A DNA stretch of 64,000 bases, from positions 248,001 through 312,000 of the forward strand of contig CAVQBP010000002.1 in assembly GCA_963710745.1 (NCBI GenBank), in the 5' to 3' direction. Positions 46,045 through 54,792 of the stretch are shown piece by piece. The notes below the pieces were generated by a model. It was not told where the DNA came from. It was given only the letters and a program-made list of their open reading frames with translations, and searched no databases. Positions within the stretch are counted from its first letter, which is position 1; every line of letters starts with the position of its first letter. The stretch is from CAVQBP01 sp963710745. Lineage in GTDB: Bacteria; Bacteroidota; Ignavibacteria; Ignavibacteriales; Ignavibacteriaceae. A program made the position numbers and the translations under genes.

Positions 46045-46947
46045 TCAGAATTTAAAATTAAGAGAAATTGAATTGCCTGAACCCAGTCCTAATTGAAACG
46101 GAGAAATTGCATAATCAAAGCTGAGATTTCCCCATTTTAAACCTATTCCGCCTGTAAATCCTTTGGAAATATAACCTGTCTGGTAGCCGCCGCGAAGTGC
46201 AATCAAATTATTATATAATATCTCAGCTCCCAGGTTGAAATGAGTATCGTTTGCCTGTAAGTATTTTAAAAATTCTGCAGCGGCAGTAATTTGAAAATCG
46301 GAAGGTAAATTAAATTGATATGCAGGACCGATACGAAATTCATTCGGCAATTGTGTTTTTTCAACTCTTAACTGGTTCATAGAACCCAGGTTTCTTATTG
46401 CTGCAGCTAAAGACAATCCTTCAAATTTAGTTTTATAATTCAATCCGAAATCAAATCCGATTCCGTTTGATTCATCTGTATATAAACCTTCATATAAATA
46501 TTTTATTGTTGCGCCAAAGCTTAAATCATTAACAATATGGAAACCGGTAGATAAACTGAAGAAAGAATAATTTGCATTAAAAGTTGTTTCCGGGTTTCCG
46601 GGCTTGGTTCTTACTTCAATGTCATTAATAGATGTAACATTAATTCCAATTGCAAAAGGTAAACTTAAGAAGTTGAACTTGACTCCGAGTAATTCACTCC
46701 TTATATCCTGTATCCACTGATTATGCATAAACATTATTTCCGAATTCTCATTGCCTGCTAGCTTAGCAGGATTATAAAAAAGAGAAGTAACATCATTTGA
46801 TGCTGCAGCACCGGCGTCGCCCATTGCAATATTTCTTGCACCAAAACCGAGCTTTAGAAATGATAAACCGCTGCTGCCTGCAGATTGAGGGAAAATCGTT
46901 ATAGAAAAAAATGTTAATGAGATTATTAGTAAAACTATTTTTTTCAT
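46045..46947 (-). CDS. PorV/PorQ-family outer-membrane protein
   Basis: A 300-residue beta-barrel with signal peptide (1-20). The first mature segment, GLSFLKLGFGARNIAMGDAG-x5-DVTSLFYNPAKLA, is the PorV/UPF0164 signature, and it ends in strands with a final Phe (SISLNFKF), as outer-membrane barrels do. PorV shuttles T9SS cargo to the attachment complex in Bacteroidota; the paralog next door shows that this one may instead be a dedicated partner. It follows the second PorV-like gene on the same strand after 101 nt. Confidence 0.85.
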   Translation of the reverse strand: MKKIVLLIISLTFFSITIFPQSAGSSGLSFLKLGFGARNIAMGDAGAAASNDVTSLFYNPAKLAGNENSEIMFMHNQWIQDIRSELLGVKFNFLSLPFAIGINVTSINDIEVRTKPGNPETTFNANYSFFSLSTGFHIVNDLSFGATIKYLYEGLYTDESNGIGFDFGLNYKTKFEGLSLAAAIRNLGSMNQLRVEKTQLPNEFRIGPAYQFNLPSDFQITAAAEFLKYLQANDTHFNLGAEILYNNLIALRGGYQTGYISKGFTGGIGLKWGNLSFDYAISPFQLGLGSGNSISLNFKF

Positions 46948-46959
46948 GTTTTATTTTTC

Positions 46960-46999
46960 AATTGCTATATTGTTAAACTGCTTAATTGCTGTATTGTTA
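46960..46999. repeat. Tandem AATTGCTRTATTGTTA repeat between PorV-like genes
   Basis: AATTGCTATATTGTTA at 46960-46975 recurs at 46984-46999 with one change (24-nt period). It uses the same words as the spacers at 25895 and 29771. Confidence 0.6.
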
Positions 47000-47048
47000 G
47001 TCTCCAATCTCTCAGAATAAGATTAGGAAAAAGATTAAGAAATCTTTG

Positions 47049-48038
47049 CTAGAAGTTAACGCTTACGCCAACAATATGCCTGTCCTGCGATGAATATTGT
47101 TCGAGCATGAAAGCATAATCAATACCGATAATAATATTATCAAAATTCTTAAAATAAGAAAAACCGAATGATGGTTTAGCCGGAAAATCAGAATTGCTAA
47201 GATTAAATTGATCGACTCCGGCTCTTATAAAAAGCTTATCAATAATATTATATTCAATTCCGCCTCTAAGAATATTAGTACCGCCGTTACTGTTTTCATA
47301 CTCAGCAGCGACTATTAAACCAATATTTTTTTCTGTATAACTCAAGCCGATTTTTTTCAGGACAGGGAAATTATCTTCCGGGCTTGTCCCATCCTGACCA
47401 TAAAGCGGAGTTGAATCCCATTTATATTTGCTATTAATATCGGAAATCATAAGCGATACATTCAAATGATCGCTTATGCGGTACAATGCACCAAAATCCA
47501 ACCCGACAGAAGTAGCGCTTATACCTTTATAAAGCTTATAATAATAAAACTTAACTGCAAGCCCGATCGATAGCTTTTCAGAAAACCTGTTTGCAAAACC
47601 AAGGAAAAACTGATTCTCTGAAGTAGAAAGATTTTCAGTTATAGTTCCTTCATTATCTCTTCCGGTAATATTACCAACCCCTGAATTTATTATACCAAGG
47701 CTTATTCCTGCACTTGCTCTCGGTTTAGTTTTACTTTGGGATGAAAAAAGATCGAATCTTTTAGTAAAGCTTAAAAAGTTAAGCGATCTGTCAAAAGATA
47801 AAAAAGAATATGATGTCTGGAATAAATTTCCATCCTGAAAAACAGAAAGAGCCGGATTATAATAAGAGACAAGGTTCCCTTCCGTAACAGCAGACATTGC
47901 ATTTCCCATCCCAATGCCTCTTGCACCAAATCCCAGTCTGCTGAATGCACCCGGCATGCTGCTGATTTTGCTGGTTTTCGCCTGCGCAAAAATTATTTGA
48001 AAAGATAAAACTATAACAAGTATAATCGTTTTTTTCAA
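47049..48038 (-). CDS. PorV/PorQ-family outer-membrane protein (second copy)
   Basis: A 329-residue paralog of the adjacent protein: signal peptide (ending FAQAK), then MPGAFSRLGFGARGIGMGNAMSAVTEGNLVSYYNPALS and many amphipathic strands ending SVNF. Identity to its neighbour is low outside the N-terminal motif, so this is old duplication rather than recent. It is followed on the transcript by the other PorV copy, and preceded by a T9SS cargo gene after a hexamer-built hairpin. Confidence 0.85.
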   Translation of the reverse strand: MKKTIILVIVLSFQIIFAQAKTSKISSMPGAFSRLGFGARGIGMGNAMSAVTEGNLVSYYNPALSVFQDGNLFQTSYSFLSFDRSLNFLSFTKRFDLFSSQSKTKPRASAGISLGIINSGVGNITGRDNEGTITENLSTSENQFFLGFANRFSEKLSIGLAVKFYYYKLYKGISATSVGLDFGALYRISDHLNVSLMISDINSKYKWDSTPLYGQDGTSPEDNFPVLKKIGLSYTEKNIGLIVAAEYENSNGGTNILRGGIEYNIIDKLFIRAGVDQFNLSNSDFPAKPSFGFSYFKNFDNIIIGIDYAFMLEQYSSQDRHIVGVSVNF

Positions 48039-48058
48039 AAGAACCTCTATAAAAGTTC

Positions 48059-48131
48059 AAGTTCATGTTCAAGAGTTAAGAGCAAGTCATGTTAAAGCGA
48101 GTTACTCGAACTTGCTCTTGAACATGAACTT
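48059..48131. repeat. Hexamer-built hairpin between T9SS cargo and PorV-like gene
   Basis: Arms 48059-48075 and 48115-48131 are perfect 17-bp complements (AAGTTCATGTTCAAGAG). The inner part repeats the same AGTTCA/AGAGCA words, including AGAGCAAGT at 48079-48087 matched by ACTTGCTCT. It lies directly after the stop of the cargo gene, so termination or transcript processing is possible; no T-run follows on the minus strand. Confidence 0.7.
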
Positions 48132-48135
48132 CTTA

Positions 48136-49749
48136 TTATTGTATGACCAATATTTTTCCGAATAATTTATTATCACCGGCATCAACTCTGTAAAAGTAAA
48201 CTCCGTTTGGAACTATATTCCCATTTTCATCCTTGCCGTCCCAAAAATCAATAACTCCATTAGATGAAGAATTTAAATTATCAATCTCATGTATAGGATT
48301 GCCTCTCTGAACATTTTGAATAACCGTCTTAACCAGATTCATTCCGAAATCAAAAATTCTTATAGTAACATTTTCACTTTTACCACCAGTGCTATATTTA
48401 ATCTTCAGCCTGTCCAGTCTTGGAGAAAATGGTATAGGATAAGCATATGTTTCTAAATTTGAAGTTAAATGAACTGATGAAAAGAAAATTTTCCAGTCCC
48501 CCGACCACATAATATTATTTGATTCATTAATCCTTGCTAATCCATCGTAAGAACCGAGCCATACATAATTACCCTGTGAACCTGCCGCATAGAAAGTCTT
48601 TTCGGTAACAGCAAGCTTACTGTTCTGATCAATAATGGAAGTTGGCACTATCCAGCTGTTTCCCTGGTTACTTGATCTAAATGCACCGTCATCAGAAGGG
48701 GCAATAACATCTTCATTTTTAAATCCGAAATTATGGACTTTTTCACCTTCCAAAAAAGTGCTCCAGGAACTGCCTCCATCTGTAGTAGAGCTAACACCAT
48801 AAAATTCGGTTTGGCCTTCAGCAATCCAGGTTGCACCCCAGACAGTATTGTTGGCTTTATTATATCCTAATGCAACTACAAAATTACCGCTTATCGGGTT
48901 ATCCTGGTTTAGATGATTAAATTTCACCCAGCTTGGATATTGACTGTTCGCATCAGTAGTTTTGTTTATTCCGTCTGCTGTTCCTACATATAAAGTTGAA
49001 TCATCAGTAGAGATAACAGAAAAACCAACATGATTTAAATATGCTTCCGGGCCGAAATTACCTGACTGAACCTGAAGTGAAAAATTAACTGTATCAGTTG
49101 GTTTTAAACTATTTATATTATCGGAAGGTAAAAGGACTCTTTGCCAGGTTTTTCCCATATCAGTGCTTCTTCTTAATCCGCTTGACCACGAAGTTATCCA
49201 AATAGTTCCGGGAGTAAAAGCAATATCGTAAGTTACATTTTGCTCTGTTACTGTTATTGGCAAAGCACGTACTTTGGGAAGAATAACACCATCATTAATT
49301 CCATATACTAACAAAGAATCACCGGGGTCATCAACAGGCTGGAGAATATTTGTCCATGTTTCTCCTTTATCCGTTGTATAATGTAACCCGCTTCCCTGGT
49401 CAACATTCTGCCCGTTAACTTCTTTAGTATGAGCAGTGGCTACCCAGAAGGTACCCTTATAATATCCCATAGCTGATTCATCTTCAGCCCCAAAATCCGG
49501 AGTATTGTAAAAGTTGGTCCATGTATCGCCTTTATTAAAAGACACGCTTACACCTTTGCCGGAACCGACCCAGATTGTATCACCGACTATAAGCATATCA
49601 GTAACACTATTACCGGCAGGAGCAATATCAGTAGAAGCTTTTGCAGAACTTTTATTGTTTAATTTAAATATTCTCGGCGAATTTTGAGAATAAGATATTG
49701 AAAAGATACTTAGTGTAAATATTGATAACAGGATTAATCTTTTTATCAT
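48136..49749 (-). CDS. T9SS cargo protein with BNR/sialidase-like propeller
   Basis: A 537-residue protein with signal peptide (ending SISYSQ) and propeller-type repeats: WVGSGKGVSVSFNKGDTW, HYTTDKGETW, RRSTDMGKTW, STTDGGSSW and RSSNQGNSW are Asp-box-like (S/T-x-D-x-G-x-T-W) turns. The C-terminal about 100 residues form a FlgD/T9SS sorting domain: YPIPFSPRLDRLKI, IDFWDGKDENGNIVPNGVYFYR (quoted in parts) and the end GKILVIQ. No sialidase arginine triad was recognised, so binding or structural roles are as likely as catalysis. It lies one base after the lipoprotein gene. Confidence 0.83.
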   Translation of the reverse strand: MIKRLILLSIFTLSIFSISYSQNSPRIFKLNNKSSAKASTDIAPAGNSVTDMLIVGDTIWVGSGKGVSVSFNKGDTWTNFYNTPDFGAEDESAMGYYKGTFWVATAHTKEVNGQNVDQGSGLHYTTDKGETWTNILQPVDDPGDSLLVYGINDGVILPKVRALPITVTEQNVTYDIAFTPGTIWITSWSSGLRRSTDMGKTWQRVLLPSDNINSLKPTDTVNFSLQVQSGNFGPEAYLNHVGFSVISTDDSTLYVGTADGINKTTDANSQYPSWVKFNHLNQDNPISGNFVVALGYNKANNTVWGATWIAEGQTEFYGVSSTTDGGSSWSTFLEGEKVHNFGFKNEDVIAPSDDGAFRSSNQGNSWIVPTSIIDQNSKLAVTEKTFYAAGSQGNYVWLGSYDGLARINESNNIMWSGDWKIFFSSVHLTSNLETYAYPIPFSPRLDRLKIKYSTGGKSENVTIRIFDFGMNLVKTVIQNVQRGNPIHEIDNLNSSSNGVIDFWDGKDENGNIVPNGVYFYRVDAGDNKLFGKILVIQ

Positions 49750-50544
49750 TTATTGAACAACTATGTTATGAGAAATGATATTACTTAATTTATTCGTACG
49801 ATCTACAGCCCTGAAATCGAACCTGTATGTTCCTTTAGCATTTTGAGGAGTCACCTCTATTAAAATAGAATATATCCCGTCTCCGGCTTTAGCATCTCCG
49901 TCAGTCTGTTTATTACCATCATCATACATCTGATTTTTATCGCCGGAAGTAGTACCGTCGGGACGGTATGAGATAAAATAAACCTGTTTAATATCGCTTA
50001 ATCCATTCGGATCAGAAACTTTAACAGACATAAAGATAACAGTTTTAGGATCTTCAGCAATAACGCTATCCGGAGCAGCTAAATCTGAAATTTGCGGTGG
50101 ATAGCTTATCTGATTATTATCATATTCAAAACTGCGGACTGCCACCTGTCTTGTATTATTATTTAAATCCGTAATAAAAAACTTAATGGTATACAAACCA
50201 ACCGGATAGCTCTTATTTAACGGAAACTTTGCAGAATATATATTATCTCCTGCTGTTGTATCTCCGTTAGCAATGGTTCCATCATCATACATTTCAACCG
50301 GGGAAGCATTTAATTGAGTATTATCCGATGAGTATATATCAAAATAAATACTACGAATATCCGAAGCTGAATTTAATTTGATACTTACTGTAATTAACGA
50401 ATCAGCCGTTTGATAAAGGAAATTATTTACAGTATTTACGGATTCCACCTGGTATGATATCTGACTATCTACAATGTCATTATTTGTTTTTTCGCATCCC
50501 CCTAAAATGATGGGAATTAAAATCACGAAAAGATATTTTTTCAT
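49750..50544 (-). CDS. Ig-like lipoprotein with two Asp-rich repeats
   Basis: A 264-residue lipoprotein from the ATG at 50544; lipobox LGGC (C17). The mature part holds two tandem domains of about 110 residues, each containing an MYDDG-x5-D-x-AGD-x-IYS motif (PVEMYDDGTIANGDTTAGDN and NQMYDDGNKQTDGDAKAGDG), rich in Asp and likely to bind Ca, as in 'choice-of-anchor X' Ig-like domains. It should sit on the outer membrane. Its stop is immediately followed by the T9SS cargo gene, so the two are co-translated and may interact. Confidence 0.72.
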   Translation of the reverse strand: MKKYLFVILIPIILGGCEKTNNDIVDSQISYQVESVNTVNNFLYQTADSLITVSIKLNSASDIRSIYFDIYSSDNTQLNASPVEMYDDGTIANGDTTAGDNIYSAKFPLNKSYPVGLYTIKFFITDLNNNTRQVAVRSFEYDNNQISYPPQISDLAAPDSVIAEDPKTVIFMSVKVSDPNGLSDIKQVYFISYRPDGTTSGDKNQMYDDGNKQTDGDAKAGDGIYSILIEVTPQNAKGTYRFDFRAVDRTNKLSNIISHNIVVQ

Positions 50545-50603
50545 AAATTCAATATATAATTCTTTTATAAAATTACTCAAGTGTAAAAAATTACCCTTTA
50601 ATT

Positions 50604-51617
50604 TCAGCCCCCGAATGTAACTATAAACGGTGTCGGCGAAAATGAAATAATAAAAACAAAAAGACTTAAATAGCCGAGAAATTTTCTAAACGGATCTAAC
50701 TCTGAATTATCAGGTATTGGCGGATGCTTTATCTTAATAACAAAATAGAGTATTAAAGCCCAGAAGAGCCATCCTGACCAGCCAATATTCAGATTTAATT
50801 CCATTATGTTATCAATAAGCCCCGAGAGCCCGAATACCATTAACAGGATAAAAGAAATAACTGCAATCTTAAAATGATTTTTTTCACCGAACATTGTATA
50901 CCCAATATGCCCGCCATCCAATTGACCAATCGGTATCATGTTCATTGCTGTTATAAACATTCCAAACCATCCGACACATAAATAAGGATAATGATATATT
51001 TCAGACATGGGAGGAAAAAATTGTCCGGGATGCACAAAAATCAATTTAAAGAAAGAAAATAAAAGTGTATCACCGAAAGAAAGTCCGAGAGCATTTTTGC
51101 CATAATCAGGTGAAAAGAAATCAGGATGAATCTTTAAGAGATAGTCAACACCGGGAACATGAGTAAATCCATAAATTAAAACTATAAGACAAGCAACAAA
51201 TCCCGCAAGAGGTCCCGCAACGCCTATATCAAACATAGCCTTTTTAGTATGAATAGGAGATCGGGTTTTTATAACTGCCCCCATTGTTCCAAAATTCAAA
51301 AATCCTGCAATTGACGGGAATGGAATATAATACGGCAGAGTTGCACTCACTTTATGCCATTTTGCTGCAAAATAATGACCGAATTCATGACAGGAAATAA
51401 TAAACATTATTGAAACTGCGTAAGGTAATCCTTTAATCAGATATGAGAATTCATAAGTTCCGCCGAATGTCCCGCGAATCCATTCGGCACCTGCTATTGT
51501 TGTTGTAATAAATGTAATTATAAAAAGACTAATGTGAAGAAGATACCTTTCATTTTTCCTGGTTCTTCTATGTTTAATATCGCTTTCTATATATGTGGGT
51601 TCATAATAATCTTCCAT
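50604..51617 (-). CDS. M50-family intramembrane metalloprotease
   Basis: A 337-residue polytopic protein with the zinc motif H77-E-F-G-H81 in a membrane helix and the distal D234 in GQLDGGH, the two hallmarks of site-2-type proteases. It lacks a PDZ domain. These enzymes cut membrane-embedded regulators or signal remnants; the substrate is unknown. Its ATG overlaps by one base with the stop of the upstream barrel gene and the lipoprotein gene follows after about 60 nt. Confidence 0.9.
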   Translation of the reverse strand: MEDYYEPTYIESDIKHRRTRKNERYLLHISLFIITFITTTIAGAEWIRGTFGGTYEFSYLIKGLPYAVSIMFIISCHEFGHYFAAKWHKVSATLPYYIPFPSIAGFLNFGTMGAVIKTRSPIHTKKAMFDIGVAGPLAGFVACLIVLIYGFTHVPGVDYLLKIHPDFFSPDYGKNALGLSFGDTLLFSFFKLIFVHPGQFFPPMSEIYHYPYLCVGWFGMFITAMNMIPIGQLDGGHIGYTMFGEKNHFKIAVISFILLMVFGLSGLIDNIMELNLNIGWSGWLFWALILYFVIKIKHPPIPDNSELDPFRKFLGYLSLFVFIISFSPTPFIVTFGG

Positions 51618-52444
51618 TATAAGTCCAGATTTACTCCTATAGTTGTATAGTTTTCAGTAACATCAAAGTATTCACCATGAATACTTTTACCAGAAAAATA
51701 ACTAAAATTTATGCTGAATCCTTTTTCATCGTATTTTCCGAATTTAATACCTGCTGAAATAATATTGCTGCCGAAATATTTGCCGATATTATCAAGCTTA
51801 AAATCATACGCGATGTATGGTGATATATTTTTTGAAATTAAACTATTAAGATAATAATCAAAACCTGCCTGATAAATACCTTTACCAATATCTTTTGGGG
51901 TAACATGAAAGATATAAGTTAACCCCAGATATGCTCTGAAAGTATTTATTTTATAAAAAGGGAAAAGATCAATAAATTCCCTGCTGTACACCTGCGGTTT
52001 CCTGCCGTTTCTCCATTCGTTTAAATTTCCGTCGAAGTGTCCGTCTACAAAATGAGCGCTTATGTGGCTCAGCCTGAATCTTAAACCATATTCATTATTT
52101 TGTTCTGTTACTTTATATCCTGCATTAACACCAAACAGGTAATCAACTGCATCTACAGGAAAAAAGAAATGGCTCTCACCTCTTAATCTTGTATAAGTGA
52201 ATAAATCAGCGCCGAAAGATAAGACATAGTTATTCTTAGTATAATGATAAATATCTGAAGACGTTCCTATATCTAATTCAATATCTTTCCTGGTTGGCAG
52301 GTATGAAAATCCGGCTCTTGGTTCAATAAAGTTTGCAGTGAACGGCTGGATATTCAAATTCGAAGTGAACCATTCACCTTTTCCCTGAGCAAATGCCGGA
52401 ACAAATAAAGTTATGTTAAATAATAGAAGGAAAATGTATCGCAT
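51617..52444 (-). CDS. Outer-membrane beta-barrel protein (DUF1207-like)
   Basis: A 275-residue protein with signal peptide (MRYIFLLLFNITLFVPAFAQ). The segment NIQPFTANFIEPRAGFSYLP and the later RLSHISAHFVDGHFD recall DUF1207 proteins; alternating amphipathic strands and the last strand IGVNLDL fit an outer-membrane barrel. Function unknown. It is the first gene of the block ending at 46045 and is coupled by a one-base overlap to the M50 protease. Confidence 0.6.
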   Translation of the reverse strand: MRYIFLLLFNITLFVPAFAQGKGEWFTSNLNIQPFTANFIEPRAGFSYLPTRKDIELDIGTSSDIYHYTKNNYVLSFGADLFTYTRLRGESHFFFPVDAVDYLFGVNAGYKVTEQNNEYGLRFRLSHISAHFVDGHFDGNLNEWRNGRKPQVYSREFIDLFPFYKINTFRAYLGLTYIFHVTPKDIGKGIYQAGFDYYLNSLISKNISPYIAYDFKLDNIGKYFGSNIISAGIKFGKYDEKGFSINFSYFSGKSIHGEYFDVTENYTTIGVNLDL

Positions 52445-52491
52445 AATTAGAATTATTTTCTGTTAATTTATATCCAGTGAATTAATTATTA

Positions 52492-52653
52492 TAGTGTTTA
52501 TCCTGTACCTCATAGCTATCAAGGACCATTCCTTGACAGAGGATTATGTAAACGTACAACGAATACAATAAAATAGAGAAATCGTTAACTATATTTACTG
52601 TCATGGTTTGGACCATGACAGCCGAGGAGAAAAAGGTACTGCATAATCTTTTA
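52492..52653. mobile_element. MITE-like element, inverted homologue of 2101-2253
   Basis: In the 222-nt spacer 52445-52666. It carries the perfect palindrome CTGTCATGGT/ACCATGACAG (52598-52621) and a smaller one, TCAAGGA-CCAT-TCCTTGA (52519-52536). Read from the other strand, the order palindrome - spacer - second palindrome and much of the sequence around the second palindrome match the element at 2101-2253. The left edge begins TAGTGTT, as there. The ends match less well (about 12/18), so its limits are approximate. Confidence 0.5.
52598..52621. repeat. Perfect palindrome, copy of the one at 2134-2157
   Basis: The central GTCATGGTTTGGACCATGAC (52600-52619) is the exact reverse complement of bases 2136-2155. 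Confidence 0.8.
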
Positions 52654-52666
52654 ATCTTTCAATATT

Positions 52667-53698
52667 TTAATCCGTCTTCGTTCCGAAATCTTTCGGGATT
52701 TCACCGGACAGGTCTTTTAATTTGTAAAATCTTTTTTGCAATTTCTGCTTAATTAATTTTTGATAACTGTATTTGAATTTGGAATTCAAGCTTGCTGCAG
52801 CATACAAATTAGTAGGAAATGCAAACGAAGGTTCAAAGTAACAATTTATTGTACATCCTTTGCAGAAGTCAAATCTTCCTTCCATTTTTTTAAAATACTT
52901 TATTTTGTCAGATTTCCTGATCTGTTTTATTTCTTTGTCGATTTTTACTCTTTCATTTGCAAAATGATAACACGGCAGAAGAATTTCATTATACGGAGAA
53001 ATTACAATGACTCTTGATACTGCTTTACAGCTCGGATTATTTATATCGTTCCCGCCATCTTTTCTTAATTTCATAAAGCCGTTGTTCAGATAAATATTTA
53101 ATTTACCGTCACAATAATTTTCGATATAGTCAATTGCTTTATCCGATAAACCGGGATTTCCGAAGTATGAAAACACGGGATTAACAAGTAAAACTAGATC
53201 ATGATTAGATGCTATCTCGTGCATCCTCGGAAGCTTCAAATAAGTTTCTTCCGTAACTGTAAATAAGATATCCGGGAATTCCCCGATTGATTTAGCAATT
53301 TCAATGCTTTTAAATATATGCCTATAGCAGTCAACTTTCCTGATTCTGTTATGCTCTTCTTCATCAGGTGAATCAAGAGAGAAATGTAAAAGATTTATTT
53401 TACCTGCTAATCTTTCAGCAAATTTTGGATAAAGCAAAGCGTTGGTAGTAATGCTTGTCTGCATATTGAAGCTTTTAGCATACTCAGCCATTAAATGTAT
53501 ATCTTTATGCAGAAGAGGTTCTCCGCCGGTAAGATCAATAAACTTAACACCCAGTTCAGCAAGCTGTTCTATATTTGATTTAAAATCTTCAAGCTTTGCA
53601 TACGGAGCTGAGTTGAAACTATCGTGGTCAGCAAAATGACAAAATTCGCAGAATGCATTGCAGCGGTATGTTAAATAATAATTACAAAGCAGCAGCAT
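52667..53698 (-). CDS. Radical SAM protein with SPASM-like Cys cluster
   Basis: A 343-residue enzyme. C13-x3-C17-x2-C20 is the radical SAM [4Fe-4S] site, GGEP (58-61) follows, and a second Cys set (C224, C243, C279, C282, C286) near the C-terminus suggests one auxiliary iron-sulfur cluster. It lacks a substrate domain I can name. It overlaps the GT2 gene by one base and is last in a three-gene cassette with a GT2 and a NodB deacetylase, so a modified lipid or glycan is the likely product, not a peptide; this is inference. The ATG is directly at the family start. Confidence 0.82.
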   Translation of the reverse strand: MLLLCNYYLTYRCNAFCEFCHFADHDSFNSAPYAKLEDFKSNIEQLAELGVKFIDLTGGEPLLHKDIHLMAEYAKSFNMQTSITTNALLYPKFAERLAGKINLLHFSLDSPDEEEHNRIRKVDCYRHIFKSIEIAKSIGEFPDILFTVTEETYLKLPRMHEIASNHDLVLLVNPVFSYFGNPGLSDKAIDYIENYCDGKLNIYLNNGFMKLRKDGGNDINNPSCKAVSRVIVISPYNEILLPCYHFANERVKIDKEIKQIRKSDKIKYFKKMEGRFDFCKGCTINCYFEPSFAFPTNLYAAASLNSKFKYSYQKLIKQKLQKRFYKLKDLSGEIPKDFGTKTD

Positions 53699-54792
53699 TA
53701 GTATTCCCTCCCCTTCCAGCTGACTTTCTTACCGATAAAAGTGAGAACAAAAGGAATCATCACTACATAAATTGTATAATAAATCTGCCAGTTAACAAAA
53801 TATTTCAGGTTCTTTTTTAAGCCTAAGGCACTATGAACAGGATAAATAAATAGAAAATCAATTAATATTTTAAAGAAGATAAGATAGAGCCAGATAGTTG
53901 AAAAGAATACCGGTGTTAAAAGCATGCACAAATTAGTGATAAAGCCGTAAGTCATAATCAGATAACCTGCAAACGGGACTCCCAATCCTCCTACAGACCA
54001 TCTTTTCTTTTGATGATAAAGTCTTTTCAAATTTTTACATGGCAGAGAAGTTACAAGTGTTTCATTATTTAAAGGATAAATTATTTTATATTTTTTTAAT
54101 TTATAGATGGCATGCAGAAGATTGAAATCTTCAGTAACACTGAACGGGAGATTTTCGTAGCCGCCGACTTCCAGATAAGCTTTCTTACGGTATGACATAT
54201 TATTTCCGATGCAGCTGATAGGTTTCCCAAGATTAATTGTTCCTGATGCAACAATTAATAAATAGATAAAATCAATAGCCTGCATTCCGCTGAATCCGTT
54301 ATAAGCTTCTTGTGACGTAAATCCATTAACGATTGCAACATCGGGCTGAAAGTACGATGCTGTTGTGTAAGCCCACATAGGATGTACAGTACAATCGGCA
54401 TCGGTTGTTAAAATAATTTCTCCATTGGCAACTTCCAAAGCATTAGCTAAAGCATTGGTTTTCCCTCTTAATTTACCTATCTCTTTCTTTGTAATTATCT
54501 TTTTAAACTTTTCTTTTCCGGAAATATAATTATCAATGATCTCCCCGGTTTTATCGCTGGATTTATCATCTACAATTATTATTTCTAATTTCCCAACCGG
54601 ATAAACCAGTTCATTAAGAGATTCAAGGCATGTTAAAATATTCTCTTCTTCATTTCTGGCAGCGACAATTACGGAGACAGACGGCAATTCTTTTTCTTTT
54701 AATTTAGGAAAAGATTTTTTTACCCCGATTGAAAATAAAACAGACTGGATAAAATATCCGCTGAGAAAAATTAAAAATATTATTTCAAACAT
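53698..54792 (-). CDS. Membrane GT2 glycosyltransferase
   Basis: A 364-residue family 2 glycosyltransferase with an N-terminal helix (1-18), the GT-A domain (SVSVIVAARNEEENI, VDDKSSD, and TTDADC as the DxD) and the QKKRW (Q-x2-RW) motif of processive or lipid-acceptor GT2 enzymes, followed by two or three C-terminal helices. It resembles the NodC/PgaC/ceramide-type branch and would add a sugar, perhaps GlcNAc, to a lipid or growing chain. It overlaps the deacetylase by 13 nt upstream and the radical SAM gene by 1 nt downstream. Confidence 0.88.
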   Translation of the reverse strand: MFEIIFLIFLSGYFIQSVLFSIGVKKSFPKLKEKELPSVSVIVAARNEEENILTCLESLNELVYPVGKLEIIIVDDKSSDKTGEIIDNYISGKEKFKKIITKKEIGKLRGKTNALANALEVANGEIILTTDADCTVHPMWAYTTASYFQPDVAIVNGFTSQEAYNGFSGMQAIDFIYLLIVASGTINLGKPISCIGNNMSYRKKAYLEVGGYENLPFSVTEDFNLLHAIYKLKKYKIIYPLNNETLVTSLPCKNLKRLYHQKKRWSVGGLGVPFAGYLIMTYGFITNLCMLLTPVFFSTIWLYLIFFKILIDFLFIYPVHSALGLKKNLKYFVNWQIYYTIYVVMIPFVLTFIGKKVSWKGREY

